64,000 nt of DNA from Thiobacillus sp. 65-1059. Lineage in GTDB: Bacteria > Pseudomonadota > Gammaproteobacteria > Burkholderiales > Thiobacillaceae. Below, in pieces: positions 1-10,645 of the stretch; positions within the stretch are counted from its first letter, which is position 1; every line of letters begins with the position of its first letter. The notes below the pieces were generated by a model, which was given only the letters and a program-made list of their open reading frames with translations, was not told where the DNA came from and made no database searches. The DNA lies in assembly GCA_001897675.1 (NCBI GenBank), contig MKUE01000124.1, positions 1 through 64,000 on the forward strand. The letters run 5' to 3'. Made by a program: the position numbers and the translations under genes.

Positions 1-570
1 CAGGCTCATGACGGCATGGCGATCGAGGGTGGCCACGAACAGCAGGCCATCGAGGCTGCGATTGAGCGCGCCGCCCACTACGGCCGCCAGGATGAGCCCG
101 GGCGCGGCCTGCAACAGGATCTGCCCGGGCAACTTGCGCGGCCGATCGAGGGCGGCCAGCGCCAAGCCCGCGCACAGCAGGGAAAACGCGGCGAGGGGGG
201 ACATCTGCCAAGGCCAGGGCAAGCCGCGTCCGTCGACATTGAGCGCAATGCGCCAGAAACCGTCGGTCGGCATCCAGGCAAAAAAATATTGCCCGAGTAC
301 TGCCGCACCGATCGCTGCGATGAGCCCGCCCAGCCCAGGCCGGAGACGCGGCAGGAGCAAGGCCATACCCGCCAGCAGCAGCGCGACGGAAGTATTCAGC
401 CCCATTCCTGCCAGGATCGGTACGTGCGTGCGGACCACATCCGGCGCCGACCAGATGCCGGCAAAAACCGCCGCCATGGCAATGGCGAGCGCCATCCCCG
501 CCATCCGGCGGACGGCGGCGCAGGCGCGGCAAGGAGCGGGTTCGGTCGGGTGGAGGGGGATATCGCTCAA
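1..570 (-). CDS. Partial multi-pass membrane protein, possibly the N-terminal part of a sensor protein (runs off the left edge)
   Basis: An open frame runs without a stop from about base 570 to the window edge (190 codons seen), divergent from mutS. The start is unclear: TTG at 570 gives the longest frame, and ATG at 504 is the first ATG; neither has a clear ribosome binding site. The translation has about five hydrophobic stretches (roughly residues 24-40, 51-73, 80-98, 124-140 and 150-168). The second contains GMGLNTSVALLLAG, a pattern I associate with N-terminal membrane domains of PAS, GGDEF or histidine-kinase proteins. No cytoplasmic output domain is visible because the rest lies outside the window, so the sensor reading is inference. 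Codon use and GC look native. Confidence 0.5.
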   Translation of the reverse strand, partial: MSDIPLHPTEPAPCRACAAVRRMAGMALAIAMAAVFAGIWSAPDVVRTHVPILAGMGLNTSVALLLAGMALLLPRLRPGLGGLIAAIGAAVLGQYFFAWMPTDGFWRIALNVDGRGLPWPWQMSPLAAFSLLCAGLALAALDRPRKLPGQILLQAAPGLILAAVVGGALNRSLDGLLFVATLDRHAVMSL

Positions 571-814
571 GGTACGACTATTCGCATGATTATTTTCACG
601 GTTCGGGCCAAACCTTGCCCGCTTCGAAACTGTAGCGCCGCCGCAATCCTCTTGTCGCGTATCATCCAGCTATTCACTGCGGCCTATCCCATACAAGCTT
701 TTCCAGCCGCATCTTAACTACATTTCGTTCGCATCTGGGTGCAATCACCGGCTGGAGCCTGCGATTCTTGCATGGAAGACTCGGTATAACCGTTTGTTTT
801 AACTGGACAACATC

Positions 815-3382
815 TTGCTGGACAAGGCAATAGACAAGCATACGCCGATGATGCAGCAGTACCTGGGCATCAAGGCGCAGCATCCCGACATGCTGCTGTT
901 CTACCGCATGGGCGATTTTTACGAGCTGTTTTTCGACGACGCCGAAAAAGCCGCGCGACTGTTGAACATCACGCTCACCACACGCGGCGCTTCGGCCGGC
1001 ACGCCGATCAAGATGGCCGGCGTGCCCTACCACAGCGCCGAGCAGTACCTGGCGCGGCTGCTGAAGCTGGGCGAATCGGTGGCGATCGCCGAGCAGGTGG
1101 GCGACCCCGCCGCCAGCAAGGGGCCGGTGGAACGGCAGGTATCGCGCATCGTGACGCCGGGCACCCTGACGGATTCGGGCCTGCTGGACGAGACGCGCGA
1201 CACGCTGATTCTGGCGCTCGCCCCCGGCATGGTTGATACAGCGAGGCTCGGCGTCGCCTGGCTCAACCTTGCCGCCGGGCGCTTCCATGTCAGCGAGATC
1301 AGCCCGGCTGCCCTGTCCGCCCTGCTGGCGCGAGTGCGGCCGGCGGAAATCCTCGCGCCCGACGATTTCATGCTTGAGGGCGCCCCTTGCGCGGTGCGCC
1401 GGCTGGCGCCGTGGCAGTTCGACGCGGCGGCTGCGCAAACCCGGCTGGCGCAGCAGTTCGGCAGCCGCGATCTGGCCGGCTTCGGCGTGGCCGGCCTGCC
1501 CCTGGCCATCGCCGCCGCGGGCGCCCTGCTCGACTACATCCAGACCACCCAGCGCACCGCGTTGCCGCATATCCAGGCGATTCGCGCCGAGCGCGACAGC
1601 GATTACGTACAGCTCGACGCCGCCACCCGGCGCAACCTGGAACTCACCGAAACGCTGCGCGGCGAAGCGGCGCCCACCCTGCTGTCGGTGCTCGACACCA
1701 CCGCCACCGGCATGGGCACGCGGCTGCTGCGGCACTGGCTGCACCACCCGCTGCGCGACCGTGAAATACTGGCTCGGCGGCGCGACGCCATCGGCGTGCT
1801 GGCCGGGCTGCCGGAAGCCGCTGTTTCCCTCACCCGGCTGCTGAAAGGCTGCGCCGACGTCGAACGCATCAGCGGCCGCATCGCGTTGAAGAACGCACGT
1901 CCGCGCGACCTGTCCGGCCTGCGCGACACCCTGGCGCTCTTGCCCGAACTCGCCGCCGCGCTGCCCGGCGACCATGCGCGCCTGTCGGCGCTGCAGGCGG
2001 CGCTCGCCGCGCGTCCCGACCTGCATGTCCTGCTCGCCCGCGCCGTGCAGCCAGAGCCCGCCAGCGTGCTGCGCGAAGGCGGCGTCATCGCCGACGGCTA
2101 CGACGCCGAACTCGACGAGTTGCGCGCGCTGACGCGCGACGCCGGCGCCTTCCTGCTGGAACTGGAAAAACGCGAGCGCGAACGCTCCGGCATCGCCACC
2201 CTCAAGGTCGAATACAACAAGGTGCACGGCTTCTACATCGAAGTCAGCCGCGCGCAGTCGGACAAGGTTCCCGACGACTACCGCCGCCGCCAGACGCTGA
2301 AAAACGCCGAACGCTACATCACGCCGGAACTGAAAGCCTTCGAGGACAAGGCGCTGTCGGCGCAGGACCGCGCGCTGGCGCGCGAAAAGGCGCTGTTCGA
2401 CGCGCTGCTGGAATCGCTGACGCCGTACCTGCCGGACCTGCTTGCGATTGCCGCGGCGCTCGCCGAAGTCGACGTGCTGGCGAGCCAGGCCGAGCGCGCC
2501 GGTGCACTCAGGCTGTGCGCGCCCGACTACAGCGAGGAGCCCGGCATCGTCATCCGCGGCGGCCGCCATCCGGTAGTCGAGGCGCAGGTCGAGCACTTCA
2601 TCCCCAACGACACCGCACTCAACCGCAGCCGCCAGATGCTCTTGATCACCGGCCCCAACATGGGCGGCAAATCGACCTACATGCGGCAGGTGGCACTGGT
2701 GACGCTCTTGGCCTGCTGCGGCCTGTGGGTGCCCGCCAGTTCAGCGAAAATCGGCGACATCGACCAGATCTTCACCCGCATCGGCGCGTCCGACGATCTC
2801 GCCGGCGGCCGTTCGACCTTCATGGTCGAGATGACCGAAACCGCGCACATCCTGCACAACGCCAGCGCCAACAGCCTGGTGCTGCTGGACGAGATCGGCC
2901 GCGGCACCTCCACCTTCGACGGTCTGGCGCTGGCGTGGGCGGTGGCGCGCCATCTGGTCGCCGCCACCCGCGCCTTTACCCTGTTCGCCACCCACTATTT
3001 CGAGCTGACCCAGCTCGCCAACGAGTTCAAGCAGCTCGCCAACGTCCATCTCGACGCCAAGGAGCACGGCGCCGGCCTGGTGTTCCTGCACGCGGTGGAG
3101 GAAGGGCCGGCCTCGCAGAGCTACGGCATCCAGGTGGCACGGCTGGCCGGGGTGCCGAGCCCGGTCATCGTTGCCGCGCGGCGCCATCTGCGCGAACTCG
3201 AGGACGCGCAGCTGCAGCCCGGCCCGCAGGGCGACCTGTTCGCCGCCCACCTGCCCAACGACGAAGCGCCGCCGCATCCCGCGCTCGACCAGCTGCGCGA
3301 GCTCGACCCCGACACCTTGACGCCGAAGGCGGCGCTCGACATGCTCTACGCCCTGAAAGCGCTAACCAGCACCACGCCATGA
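815..3382 (+). CDS. mutS: DNA mismatch repair ATPase MutS
   Basis: MutS binds mismatches and small loops in the cytoplasm and recruits MutL. The protein is 855 residues long, close to E. coli MutS. The mismatch-wedging Phe-x-Glu motif is present (F35, E37 in MGDFYELF). The Walker A loop is GPNMGGKS at residues 613-620 and the Walker B/signature stretch has D692-E693 in [10 protein letters not shown]. The TTG at 815 places the conserved HTPMMQQYL segment at the same distance from the N-terminus as in E. coli; ATG at 848 is an alternative start that would remove 11 residues. The stop overlaps the next gene's start by four bases, so the two are probably co-translated. Confidence 0.97.
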   Translation: MLDKAIDKHTPMMQQYLGIKAQHPDMLLFYRMGDFYELFFDDAEKAARLLNITLTTRGASAGTPIKMAGVPYHSAEQYLARLLKLGESVAIAEQVGDPAASKGPVERQVSRIVTPGTLTDSGLLDETRDTLILALAPGMVDTARLGVAWLNLAAGRFHVSEISPAALSALLARVRPAEILAPDDFMLEGAPCAVRRLAPWQFDAAAAQTRLAQQFGSRDLAGFGVAGLPLAIAAAGALLDYIQTTQRTALPHIQAIRAERDSDYVQLDAATRRNLELTETLRGEAAPTLLSVLDTTATGMGTRLLRHWLHHPLRDREILARRRDAIGVLAGLPEAAVSLTRLLKGCADVERISGRIALKNARPRDLSGLRDTLALLPELAAALPGDHARLSALQAALAARPDLHVLLARAVQPEPASVLREGGVIADGYDAELDELRALTRDAGAFLLELEKRERERSGIATLKVEYNKVHGFYIEVSRAQSDKVPDDYRRRQTLKNAERYITPELKAFEDKALSAQDRALAREKALFDALLESLTPYLPDLLAIAAALAEVDVLASQAERAGALRLCAPDYSEEPGIVIRGGRHPVVEAQVEHFIPNDTALNRSRQMLLITGPNMGGKSTYMRQVALVTLLACCGLWVPASSAKIGDIDQIFTRIGASDDLAGGRSTFMVEMTETAHILHNASANSLVLLDEIGRGTSTFDGLALAWAVARHLVAATRAFTLFATHYFELTQLANEFKQLANVHLDAKEHGAGLVFLHAVEEGPASQSYGIQVARLAGVPSPVIVAARRHLRELEDAQLQPGPQGDLFAAHLPNDEAPPHPALDQLRELDPDTLTPKAALDMLYALKALTSTTP

Positions 3383-3648
3383 AAACGCTGCGCCTGGATA
3401 CCGCCGAACTCGGCCTCGATTTCAACGCATCCCTGAAATTGGCAACGACCATCGCCCAGCGGCAGTTGGGCGACGACGCCATGTTGTTGAGCTGGTACGA
3501 CCGCGAACGCGATCTCGAATCCCCGGCCGGAGTGAGCGAATGCCACGAGGGCTGCGCGACAAAAGGGTCGTGGGACTATGCGAAGAACCGCGGGGCGCGG
3601 CTGGCGGTGGAATTCGATTCCGGGCGCTGCTTCTTCTGTTTTCTTTAG
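3379..3648 (+). CDS. AF1514-like (DUF5619) small protein of unknown function
   Basis: An 89-residue protein whose ATG overlaps the mutS stop in an ATGA junction, which indicates translational coupling. It begins [15 protein letters not shown] and has a central cysteine-containing patch (ECHEGC) and a short hydrophobic C-terminus. It resembles the AF1514/DUF5619 family from memory, which has no established function; I could not confirm this by search. It runs in the frame of a longer open stretch inside mutS, but only the part from 3379 is independent of mutS. It converges with the S4-domain gene and overlaps its stop by a few bases. Confidence 0.6.
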   Translation: MKTLRLDTAELGLDFNASLKLATTIAQRQLGDDAMLLSWYDRERDLESPAGVSECHEGCATKGSWDYAKNRGARLAVEFDSGRCFFCFL

Positions 3649-3869
3649 GCTGGGGCCGGCAGAACCCTGACCGTCTGTCCGAGGCAGCTCACCGTCTGGC
3701 CCGCCCGGATTTTCGCCGTCTTGCGGCGCTCGGGCTGGCCGTCGACCGCCACCTCGCCATTGGCGATCATCAGCTTGCCCTGCCCCCCGCTGTCGGCGAT
3801 GCCGGCGAGCTTGAGCAGGTCGCACAGCGCGACGTGCTCGCCACGCAGCTGGAATTCCCGAGCGCCCAT
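3645..3869 (-). CDS. S4-domain RNA-binding protein (YbcJ-like)
   Basis: A 74-residue protein made of a single S4-type RNA-binding fold: FQLRGEHVALCDLLKLAGIADSGG followed in the usual place by an ANGEVAVDGQPERRK stretch, the typical S4 pattern of a helix pair and a basic beta loop. Family members bind structured RNA, often rRNA; the specific target is unknown. It follows the DUF2818 gene directly (stop at 3870, start at 3869), so it is likely the last gene transcribed from the nuo operon. Its 3' end meets the convergent AF1514-like gene. Confidence 0.75.
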   Translation of the reverse strand: MGAREFQLRGEHVALCDLLKLAGIADSGGQGKLMIANGEVAVDGQPERRKTAKIRAGQTVSCLGQTVRVLPAPA

Positions 3870-4172
3870 TTACGCCCCGCGCCGCCGCCACAGATAGCGG
3901 TAGACGAATCCCGGATAGGCGAACACCACGAACAGCGCGGCGTTGACCGCATAGAACTCCCAGTTCTGCTTGTGGACGTCGCCGAGCTTGCCTTCCAGCA
4001 GCAGCGCGATGCCGCCGACCACGAAGAACATCACGACCAGTTCCAGCAGTTGCCAGGAAAAGGCCTTGCTGCCCGACTTGGGCCGAACGACGAAAAAGAT
4101 GCGCCTGGCAAGAAACGGCAGGTTGGCCGCGGCAAAGGCCAGGATCAGCAGCAGGGAGGTGGAAAAGTTCAC
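3870..4172 (-). CDS. DUF2818 small membrane protein
   Basis: A 100-residue protein with three hydrophobic helices (about residues 6-27, 45-62 and 72-92) and a very basic C-terminal tail (YRYLWRRRG). DUF2818 proteins are commonly encoded just downstream of nuoN in betaproteobacteria, and this gene sits 56 bases after nuoN on the same strand. The position suggests a role in complex I assembly or stability, but that is inference. The next gene, encoding an S4 protein, starts immediately after its stop. Confidence 0.8.
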   Translation of the reverse strand: MNFSTSLLLILAFAAANLPFLARRIFFVVRPKSGSKAFSWQLLELVVMFFVVGGIALLLEGKLGDVHKQNWEFYAVNAALFVVFAYPGFVYRYLWRRRGA

Positions 4173-4228
4173 GATGGTTCCGGAAACGGGTGATACCGGA
4201 GCACAGACCCGCTCCGGCGTGATTTAGT

Positions 4229-5674
4229 TCAGAAAGACGCGCCGATGGCGGTCACGCATATCGCCATCAGCGGCTGCGGCAGGATGCCGAGCGCCAGCAC
4301 GGCCAGGCCGTTGGCCGACATGATGAGACGGGCATCGGGGCGGGCAAGGATCGGCGCAGTATCGTGCGGCGCATCGAAATACATCAGCTTGACGACGCGC
4401 AGGTAGTAGAACGCGCCGACCAGCGAGAACAGCACGGCCGCCACCGCCAGCCACACATAGCCGATCTCGACCACCGCCTGCAGCACGGCGAGCTTGGCGT
4501 AGAAACCGACGGTGGGCGGAATGCCGGCCATCGAGAACATCAAGAGCAGCATCAGGAAAGCCAGCCACGGGCTGCGCCGGTTGAGTCCCTTGAAATCGTC
4601 GAGCTGGTCGGCCTCGAAGCCGGCGCGCGACAGCAGCAGGATCATGCCGAAGCCGCCCAAGCTCATCAGCGTGTACACCAGCACGTAGAACATCGCGCTG
4701 CCGTAGCCGTTCTGCGAGCCCGCCAGGATGCCCAGCAGCATGAAGCCCATGTGCGAGATGGTCGAATAGGCGAACATGCGCTTGAGGTTGCTCTGCGCGA
4801 TGGCTGCGATGTTGCCCACGGCCATCGACAGCACCGCCAGGATCACCAGCATGTCGCGCCATTCCGCCACCTGCGACTCCAGCCCCTGTCCGAGGATGCG
4901 CACCGCGAAGGCGAACGCGGCGATCTTGGGCGCGCTGCCGATGAACAGCGTCATCGCAGTCGGCGCGCCATGATAAACATCGGGCACCCACATATGGAAC
5001 GGCACCGCGCCGAGCTTGAACGCCACCCCGGCGACGATGAAGACGATGCCGAACACAAGCGGAATGCGCAGGTCGGTGCCGTCGGCCAGATTCTGCGCGA
5101 TATCGCCCAGCGCCAGCGAGCCGGTGACGCCGTAGACCATCGACATGCCGTAGAGCAGCATGCCCGACGCCAGCGCGCCCAGCACGAAATATTTCATTGC
5201 CGCTTCAGTCGCCATGCTGGAATCGCGCCGCAGCGCGACCATTGCGTACAAGGACAGGGAGAGCAGTTCGAGACCGAGATACAGCGTGAGGAAATGGCTG
5301 GCCGACACCATCACCATCATGCCGAGCAGCGCGAACAGCGCCAGCACGAAGAACTCGCCCTTGTAGAGTCCGCGCTCGCGCAAATAGCCGCGCGAATACA
5401 CCAGCACCGCCGCGACGCTCAGGTAGAGAAACAGCTTCAGCACGTCCGCCAGCGGGTCGTCGATGAAGAGGCCGCCGAGCGCCAGCAGCGGCATGGTCGA
5501 GAAATCGCGCACGGTGAGGAAAGCCGCACCGGCCAGCGTGACGAGCGACAGCACATAGGCGATGGCGCGCTTGCCGTCATCGACGGCGGCATCGACCAGC
5601 AGGATCAGCGAGACCATCGCCAGCACGAAGATCTCGGGCAGCACGGGTGCAAATTGAATGAGGGAATCGCGCAT
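4229..5674 (-). CDS. nuoN: NADH-quinone oxidoreductase subunit N
   Basis: Antiporter-like proton-pumping membrane subunit of complex I, 481 residues, full length for the family. The many transmembrane helices carry the conserved antiporter features, including the lysine-bearing helix with [15 protein letters not shown] and the [15 protein letters not shown] segment. It lies nine bases after nuoM and is the last core gene of the nuoA-N operon. Nothing unusual in length or composition. Confidence 0.97.
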   Translation of the reverse strand: MRDSLIQFAPVLPEIFVLAMVSLILLVDAAVDDGKRAIAYVLSLVTLAGAAFLTVRDFSTMPLLALGGLFIDDPLADVLKLFLYLSVAAVLVYSRGYLRERGLYKGEFFVLALFALLGMMVMVSASHFLTLYLGLELLSLSLYAMVALRRDSSMATEAAMKYFVLGALASGMLLYGMSMVYGVTGSLALGDIAQNLADGTDLRIPLVFGIVFIVAGVAFKLGAVPFHMWVPDVYHGAPTAMTLFIGSAPKIAAFAFAVRILGQGLESQVAEWRDMLVILAVLSMAVGNIAAIAQSNLKRMFAYSTISHMGFMLLGILAGSQNGYGSAMFYVLVYTLMSLGGFGMILLLSRAGFEADQLDDFKGLNRRSPWLAFLMLLLMFSMAGIPPTVGFYAKLAVLQAVVEIGYVWLAVAAVLFSLVGAFYYLRVVKLMYFDAPHDTAPILARPDARLIMSANGLAVLALGILPQPLMAICVTAIGASF

Positions 5675-5683
5675 TTCGGAACC

Positions 5684-7174
5684 TTAAGGCAGTTTGCTTT
5701 GGGCGACATGCGCCAACAGGTCGACCACCGACGCGTGCATCACATCGGTGAAAGGCTTGGGATAGAGGCCCATACCGAGCACGCAGACGGCGAGCACGCC
5801 GAGCAGCAGGATCTCGCGCGCATCGATGTCGCGCATCGCCTCGACCTTCGGGTTGGTGACGCTGCCGAACACCACCCGCTTGTACATCCACAGCGTGTAG
5901 GCCGCGCCGGTGATCAGCGTGGTGGCGGCGACGAGGGCATACCAGAAGTTGACCTGGGTGGCCGCCATGATGACCATGAACTCGCCGACGAAGCCGCTGG
6001 TGGCGGGCAGGCCCGCGTTGGCCATGGCGAACAGCATGAAGAAGGCGGCAAATACCGGCATTCTGCTGGCCAGGCCGCCATAGTCCTTGATCTGGCGCGA
6101 ATGCAGGCGGTCGTACATGACGCCGATGCAGAGGAACAGCGCCGCCGACACGAAGCCGTGCGAGATCATCTGCACCAGCCCGCCCTCCCAGCCGAGCGGA
6201 TTGAACAGGAAGAAGCCCAGGGTGACGAAGCCCATGTGCGCAATCGACGAATAGGCGATGAGCTTTTTCATGTCGGCCTGCACCAGCGCGACCAGACCGA
6301 TGTAGACGACCGCGATCAGCGACAGCATGATGACGAACCAGGCGAGCTCGTGGCTGGCATCCGGCAGGATCGGCAGGATGAAGCGCAGGAAGCCGTAGGC
6401 GCCGACCTTCAGCGTGATCGCCGCCAGCACCACCGAGCCGCCGGTCGGCGCCTCGACGTGGGCGTCGGGCAGCCAGGTATGCACCGGCCACATCGGCACC
6501 TTGACCCCGAACGCCAGCAGGAAGGCGAAGAACATCAGCGTCTGCGCCGTCATGCCGAGCGTGGTGGCATGCCAGGTCTGGATGTCGAAGCTGCCGCCCG
6601 ACTGGAAATACAGATAGATCATCGACACCAGCATCAAGAGCGAGCCGAGCAGGGTGTAGAGGAAGAACTTGATCGCGGCATACACGCGGTTCGGCCCGCC
6701 CCACACGCCGACGATCAGATACAGCGGGATCAGCATGCCCTCGAAGAAAACATAGAACAGGATGCCGTCGAGCGCGGCAAACACACCGTTGATGAGGCCG
6801 GACATAATGAGGAAGGCGGCCATGTACTGCGCCACCTTGTCCTGGATCACCTGCCAGCCGGCGATCACCACCAGCACGGTGACGAAGCTGTTCAGCAGGA
6901 TCAGCGGCATCGAAATGCCGTCGACGCCGAGGTGGTAGTGGACGTTGAACGCCGGTATCCATGTCGTCTTCTCGACGAACTGCATCGCCGAGGTGGCGGT
7001 GTCGAAGCCGGTGACCAGCGGAATCGCCACGATCAGGCCCATCAGCGCGCCGCCCAGCGACAGCCAGCGGGCCAGCGGCGCGTTGCGGTCGGAACCGGTG
7101 GCGAGCACCGCCACCCCGGCCAGAATCGGCACCCAGATGACGAGAGAGAGGATCGATTGTCCGAACATGGGCAT
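5684..7174 (-). CDS. nuoM: NADH-quinone oxidoreductase subunit M
   Basis: Second antiporter-like subunit of the complex I membrane arm, 496 residues. It shows the expected membrane-protein profile plus the conserved VPMWPVHTWLPDAHVEAPT segment that carries functional charged residues of the proton channel. It lies 20 bases downstream of nuoL and nine bases upstream of nuoN. The family match is unambiguous. Confidence 0.97.
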   Translation of the reverse strand: MPMFGQSILSLVIWVPILAGVAVLATGSDRNAPLARWLSLGGALMGLIVAIPLVTGFDTATSAMQFVEKTTWIPAFNVHYHLGVDGISMPLILLNSFVTVLVVIAGWQVIQDKVAQYMAAFLIMSGLINGVFAALDGILFYVFFEGMLIPLYLIVGVWGGPNRVYAAIKFFLYTLLGSLLMLVSMIYLYFQSGGSFDIQTWHATTLGMTAQTLMFFAFLLAFGVKVPMWPVHTWLPDAHVEAPTGGSVVLAAITLKVGAYGFLRFILPILPDASHELAWFVIMLSLIAVVYIGLVALVQADMKKLIAYSSIAHMGFVTLGFFLFNPLGWEGGLVQMISHGFVSAALFLCIGVMYDRLHSRQIKDYGGLASRMPVFAAFFMLFAMANAGLPATSGFVGEFMVIMAATQVNFWYALVAATTLITGAAYTLWMYKRVVFGSVTNPKVEAMRDIDAREILLLGVLAVCVLGMGLYPKPFTDVMHASVVDLLAHVAQSKLP

Positions 7175-7194
7175 GGGATTTCAATTAGGCACGG

Positions 7195-9192
7195 CTAGTT
7201 GAGCCGTGCGAACCAGGTCACCAGGGCGAACACCCCGATCAGCATGGCAAACGCGTAGTGGTAGATGTAGCCGGACTGGAAGGCCTTGACCAGGCGCGAG
7301 AAGCGTTCGACCAGGTGCGCCGAGCCGTTGACGAAGAAACCGTCGATCACGTTCTGGTCGCCGCGCCGCCACAGTCCGCCGCCGAGCATGCGCGCACCCT
7401 TGGCGAACAGCCAGCCGTAGAGTTCGTCGAACCAGTATTTGTTGAGCAGCATCCGATGCAGGAACTTGAAGCGCTGCGCGATGGCTGCCGGGATATCCGG
7501 GCGCTTGAGGTAGAAGAATGCCGACAGCCCCACCCCCGCCGCCGCCAGCCAGAACGGCAGCGTCACCACTGCGTGCAGCCCCATCGCCAGCGCGCCATGG
7601 AAATGCTGGTTGAGCTCGTGCATCACCGGGTGACGGTCGGCGACGTAGATCGCGCCGCCGAAAAAGTCGCCGTACAGCATCGGTTCGATGGTCATGTAGC
7701 CGATCGCCAGCGAGGGCAGCGCCAGTGCGAGCAGGGGCCCGGTGACCACCCACGGGGTTTCGTGCGGCGTCCCGCCATGATGCGCGGCATGATGCGCGTC
7801 GGGTTCGTTGCCGTGGGCGTGCCCCTGATGGAAGCGCTCCTTGCCGTGGAACACCAGGAAATACATGCGGAAGGAATAGAAGGCGGTCACGAACACGCCG
7901 ATCAGCACCGCCCAGTAGGCAAGGCCGGCCAGCGGCAGGTTCGACAGCTTGACCGCCTCGATGATGGTTTCCTTGGAATAGAAGCCCGACAGGAAAGGCG
8001 TGCCGATCAGCGCCAGCGAGCCGATCAGCGAGGTGATCCAGGTGATCGGCATGTACTTCTTCAGGCCGCCCATGTAGCGGATGTCCTGGTTGTGGTGCAT
8101 GGCGATGATGACGCTGCCGGCGGCAAGGAACAGCAGCGCCTTGAAGAAGGCGTGCGTCATCAGGTGGAACACCGCGACCGAGTAGGCGGAGGCGCCCAGC
8201 GCCACCGTCATGTAGCCGAGTTGCGACAGCGTCGAATAGGCGATCACGCGCTTGATGTCGTTCTGCACGATGCCGAGGAGCCCCATGAACAGCGCGGTGA
8301 TGGCGCCGATCACCATGATGAAGGAGAGCGCCACGTCCGACAGTTCATACAGCGGCGACATGCGCGCCACCATGAAGATGCCGGCGGTCACCATGGTCGC
8401 GGCATGGATCAGCGCGGAAATCGGCGTCGGGCCTTCCATCGAATCGGGCAGCCAGACGTGCAGCGGGAACTGCGCCGACTTGCCCATCGCGCCGATGAAC
8501 AGGAGGATGCCGATGACGGTCATCAGCATCCACGATTCGCCGGGCCACAGGGTGACGGTCTCGCTGGCGAGCGACGGCGCCCTGGCGAACACCGTGGCGT
8601 AGTCGAGCGAACCGAAATGCGCCAGCACCAGGCCGATGCCGAGGATGAAGCCGAAGTCGCCGACACGGTTGACCAGAAAGGCCTTGAGGTTGGCGTAGAT
8701 CGCCGTCTCCTTGGTGTACCAGAAGCCGATCAGCAGATAGGACACCAGGCCCACGGCTTCCCAGCCGAAGAACAGCTGCAGGAAGTTGTTGCTCATCACC
8801 AGCATCAGCATCGAGAAGGTGAACAGCGAAATGTAGCTGAAGAAGCGCTGGTAGCCCGGGTCGTCGTGCATGTAGCCGATGGTGTAGATGTGCACCATCA
8901 GCGAGACGAAGGTGACGACCAGCATCATCATCGCGGTGAGCGGATCGATCAGGAAGCCGACCTCGAAGCGCAGGTCGCCCAGCACCATCCAGGTGTAGAC
9001 CGTACCGTTGAAAGTGTGCCCGGCAAGCACGTCCTGGAACACCAGCACCGAGGCGATCAGCGACACCGCCACCCCGGCGATGGTGGCCAGATGCGCGCCG
9101 GTGCGGCCGACCCATTTGCCGAACAGGCCGGCGATGATGGCTCCAACGAGGGGCGCCAGCGGCACGATCAGGTAGAGCGTCTGCATGTTCAT
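7195..9192 (-). CDS. nuoL: NADH-quinone oxidoreductase subunit L
   Basis: Largest antiporter-like subunit of complex I, 665 residues, normal for the family. The conserved core includes GKSAQFPLHVWLPDSMEGPTP and HAATMVTAGIF. The C-terminal part carries the long lateral helix that braces the membrane arm. A histidine-rich cytoplasmic loop (HAHGNEPDAHHAAHHGG, about residues 463-480) is a local elaboration that varies among relatives. nuoK ends five bases upstream of this start. Confidence 0.97.
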   Translation of the reverse strand: MNMQTLYLIVPLAPLVGAIIAGLFGKWVGRTGAHLATIAGVAVSLIASVLVFQDVLAGHTFNGTVYTWMVLGDLRFEVGFLIDPLTAMMMLVVTFVSLMVHIYTIGYMHDDPGYQRFFSYISLFTFSMLMLVMSNNFLQLFFGWEAVGLVSYLLIGFWYTKETAIYANLKAFLVNRVGDFGFILGIGLVLAHFGSLDYATVFARAPSLASETVTLWPGESWMLMTVIGILLFIGAMGKSAQFPLHVWLPDSMEGPTPISALIHAATMVTAGIFMVARMSPLYELSDVALSFIMVIGAITALFMGLLGIVQNDIKRVIAYSTLSQLGYMTVALGASAYSVAVFHLMTHAFFKALLFLAAGSVIIAMHHNQDIRYMGGLKKYMPITWITSLIGSLALIGTPFLSGFYSKETIIEAVKLSNLPLAGLAYWAVLIGVFVTAFYSFRMYFLVFHGKERFHQGHAHGNEPDAHHAAHHGGTPHETPWVVTGPLLALALPSLAIGYMTIEPMLYGDFFGGAIYVADRHPVMHELNQHFHGALAMGLHAVVTLPFWLAAAGVGLSAFFYLKRPDIPAAIAQRFKFLHRMLLNKYWFDELYGWLFAKGARMLGGGLWRRGDQNVIDGFFVNGSAHLVERFSRLVKAFQSGYIYHYAFAMLIGVFALVTWFARLN

Positions 9193-9196
9193 CGCA

Positions 9197-9502
9197 TCAG
9201 CCTTTCAGGCGGTCGAGGTCGTCGACGTTGATCGTGTGCAGATTGCGGAACAGCAACACCAGGATCGCCAGGCCGATGGCCGCTTCCGCTGCGGCGACGG
9301 TGAGGATGAAGAAGACGAAGATCTGGCCGTGGATGTCGCCCAGGTAATGCGAGAACGCGATGAAGTTCATGTTCACCGCCAGCAGCATCAACTCGATCGC
9401 CATCAGCAGAATGATGACGTTCTTGCGGTTGAGGAAGATGCCCAGCACGCTGATGGCGAACAGCATGCCGCCGAGCACCAGGTAATGCGACAAGGAAATC
9501 AC
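9197..9502 (-). CDS. nuoK: NADH-quinone oxidoreductase subunit K
   Basis: A 101-residue, three-helix subunit of complex I, reading [11 protein letters not shown] at the start and carrying the two conserved glutamates in IELMLLAVN and [10 protein letters not shown]. The start is GTG at 9502, which overlaps the nuoJ stop in a GTGA junction; an upstream in-frame extension exists but lies entirely inside nuoJ and would not match the family length. The overlap implies tight translational coupling with nuoJ. Confidence 0.95.
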   Translation of the reverse strand: MISLSHYLVLGGMLFAISVLGIFLNRKNVIILLMAIELMLLAVNMNFIAFSHYLGDIHGQIFVFFILTVAAAEAAIGLAILVLLFRNLHTINVDDLDRLKG

Positions 9503-10140
9503 GCGCCCTCCTCCCCTGACCCCTGGCCCCTGGCCCCTGGCCCCTTTTCTGCCTGCATTTTCACGATGCGCAGCCGGTCGTTGCGCTTGACCCTCGACTG
9601 CGCGGCGGGATCGATGTACTTGCTGTCCTTGCGGCGGCGCAGCGTCAGCGCAATCGCGGCGACGATCGCCACCAGCAGGATCACCGCGGCAAGCTCGAAT
9701 GCATAGACATAGTCGGTATACAGCAGCCGCCCGAGTTCCTTGGTGTTGCTGTAATCGGCGGGATGCGGCGCCGGCGTGCCCATCACCTCCAGGCCGAAAT
9801 GGCGGCTGCCCAGTATCAGTGCCATTTCGATCACCAGCAGCACCGAGACGAAACCGGCGAGCGGCAGGTAATCCCAGAAGCCCTCGCGCAACTTGTCGAG
9901 CTTGATGTCGAGCATCATCACCACGAACAGGAACAGCACCATCACCGCACCGACATAGACCAGCACCAGGGTGATCGCGAGGAACTCGGCTTCCAGCAGT
10001 ATCCACAGCCCGGCTGCGGTAAAAAACGCCAGAACCAGAAACAGTGCTGCATGCACCGGATTGCGCGCGGTCACGACGCGCATTCCGGCAAACACCAGGA
10101 TGGCGGCGAAGAAATAGAAGATCGCGGTCGTGTAAGTCAT
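9499..10140 (-). CDS. nuoJ: NADH-quinone oxidoreductase subunit J
   Basis: Five-helix membrane subunit of complex I, 213 residues. The N-terminal part is typical ([16 protein letters not shown], then [16 protein letters not shown] and the conserved [23 protein letters not shown]). After the last helix there is a basic tail of about 40 residues ending in [16 protein letters not shown]. That final low-complexity stretch comes from an imperfect GGCCAGGGG-type repeat in the DNA (9516-9545) and looks like a recent local expansion at the 3' end. Confidence 0.95.
   Translation of the reverse strand: MTYTTAIFYFFAAILVFAGMRVVTARNPVHAALFLVLAFFTAAGLWILLEAEFLAITLVLVYVGAVMVLFLFVVMMLDIKLDKLREGFWDYLPLAGFVSVLLVIEMALILGSRHFGLEVMGTPAPHPADYSNTKELGRLLYTDYVYAFELAAVILLVAIVAAIALTLRRRKDSKYIDPAAQSRVKRNDRLRIVKMQAEKGPGARGQGSGEEGA
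9516..9545. repeat. Short direct repeat (about 8-9 bp units) at the 3' end of nuoJ
   Basis: The plus strand reads as successive CCCCTGG/CCCCTGA-like units between nuoJ and nuoK. It encodes the glycine- and glutamate-rich last residues of NuoJ. Copy number could vary between strains without affecting the membrane part of the protein. Confidence 0.6.
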
Positions 10141-10149
10141 ATCGATTGG

Positions 10150-10638
10150 TCAGCGGAATTTCGCATCGGCCGCGCGGTCCTTCGCGATCTGCGCTTCATG
10201 CTGGTCGCCGATGGCGAGCAGCATGGACTTGGTATAAACGAGGTCGCCGCGCTGCTCGCCATGGTATTCGAGGATGCGGGTCTCGACGATCGAATCGACC
10301 GGGCAGGATTCCTCGCAGAAGCCGCAGAAGATGCACTTGGTGAGGTCGATGTCGTAGCGCGTGGTGCGGCGAGTGCCGTCGGCGCGCTGTTCCGACTCGA
10401 TGGTGATGGCAAGCGCCGGGCAAACCGCCTCGCACAGCTTGCAGGCGATGCAGCGCTCCTCGCCGTTGGGGTAGCGGCGCAGCGCGTGCAGGCCGCGAAA
10501 ACGCGGCGACTGCGGGGTTTTCTCTTCGGGGAACTGCACCGTGATCTTGCGCGCGAACAGGTGCCGCCCGGTGAGCATCATGCCGCGCAGCAGTTCGATC
10601 AGGAGCAGGCTGCCGAAGAATTGGGTGATCCGTTTCAT
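10150..10638 (-). CDS. nuoI: NADH-quinone oxidoreductase subunit I
   Basis: A 162-residue ferredoxin-like subunit of the peripheral arm holding two 4Fe-4S clusters (N6a, N6b). Two CxxCxxCxxxCP motifs are present: C63, C66, C69, C73 and C102, C105, C108, C112. The start [10 protein letters not shown] gives the usual family length; an in-frame ATG nine codons further upstream would overlap nuoH and is less likely. The N-terminal amphipathic helix anchors it near NuoH. The gene lies nine bases before nuoJ. Confidence 0.96.
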   Translation of the reverse strand: MKRITQFFGSLLLIELLRGMMLTGRHLFARKITVQFPEEKTPQSPRFRGLHALRRYPNGEERCIACKLCEAVCPALAITIESEQRADGTRRTTRYDIDLTKCIFCGFCEESCPVDSIVETRILEYHGEQRGDLVYTKSMLLAIGDQHEAQIAKDRAADAKFR

Positions 10639-10645
10639 GGCGCGC

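Noticed and set aside
674-2596. Minus-strand open frame of 640 codons inside mutS
   Set aside because: Low-complexity composition, antisense to a certain gene, no family pattern.
4364-9231. Very long plus-strand open frames opposite nuoN, nuoM and nuoL (over 650 and 940 codons)
   Set aside because: They are histidine-, arginine- and glutamine-rich, lie wholly antisense to well-matched genes and have no start signals. They arise from high GC at third positions.
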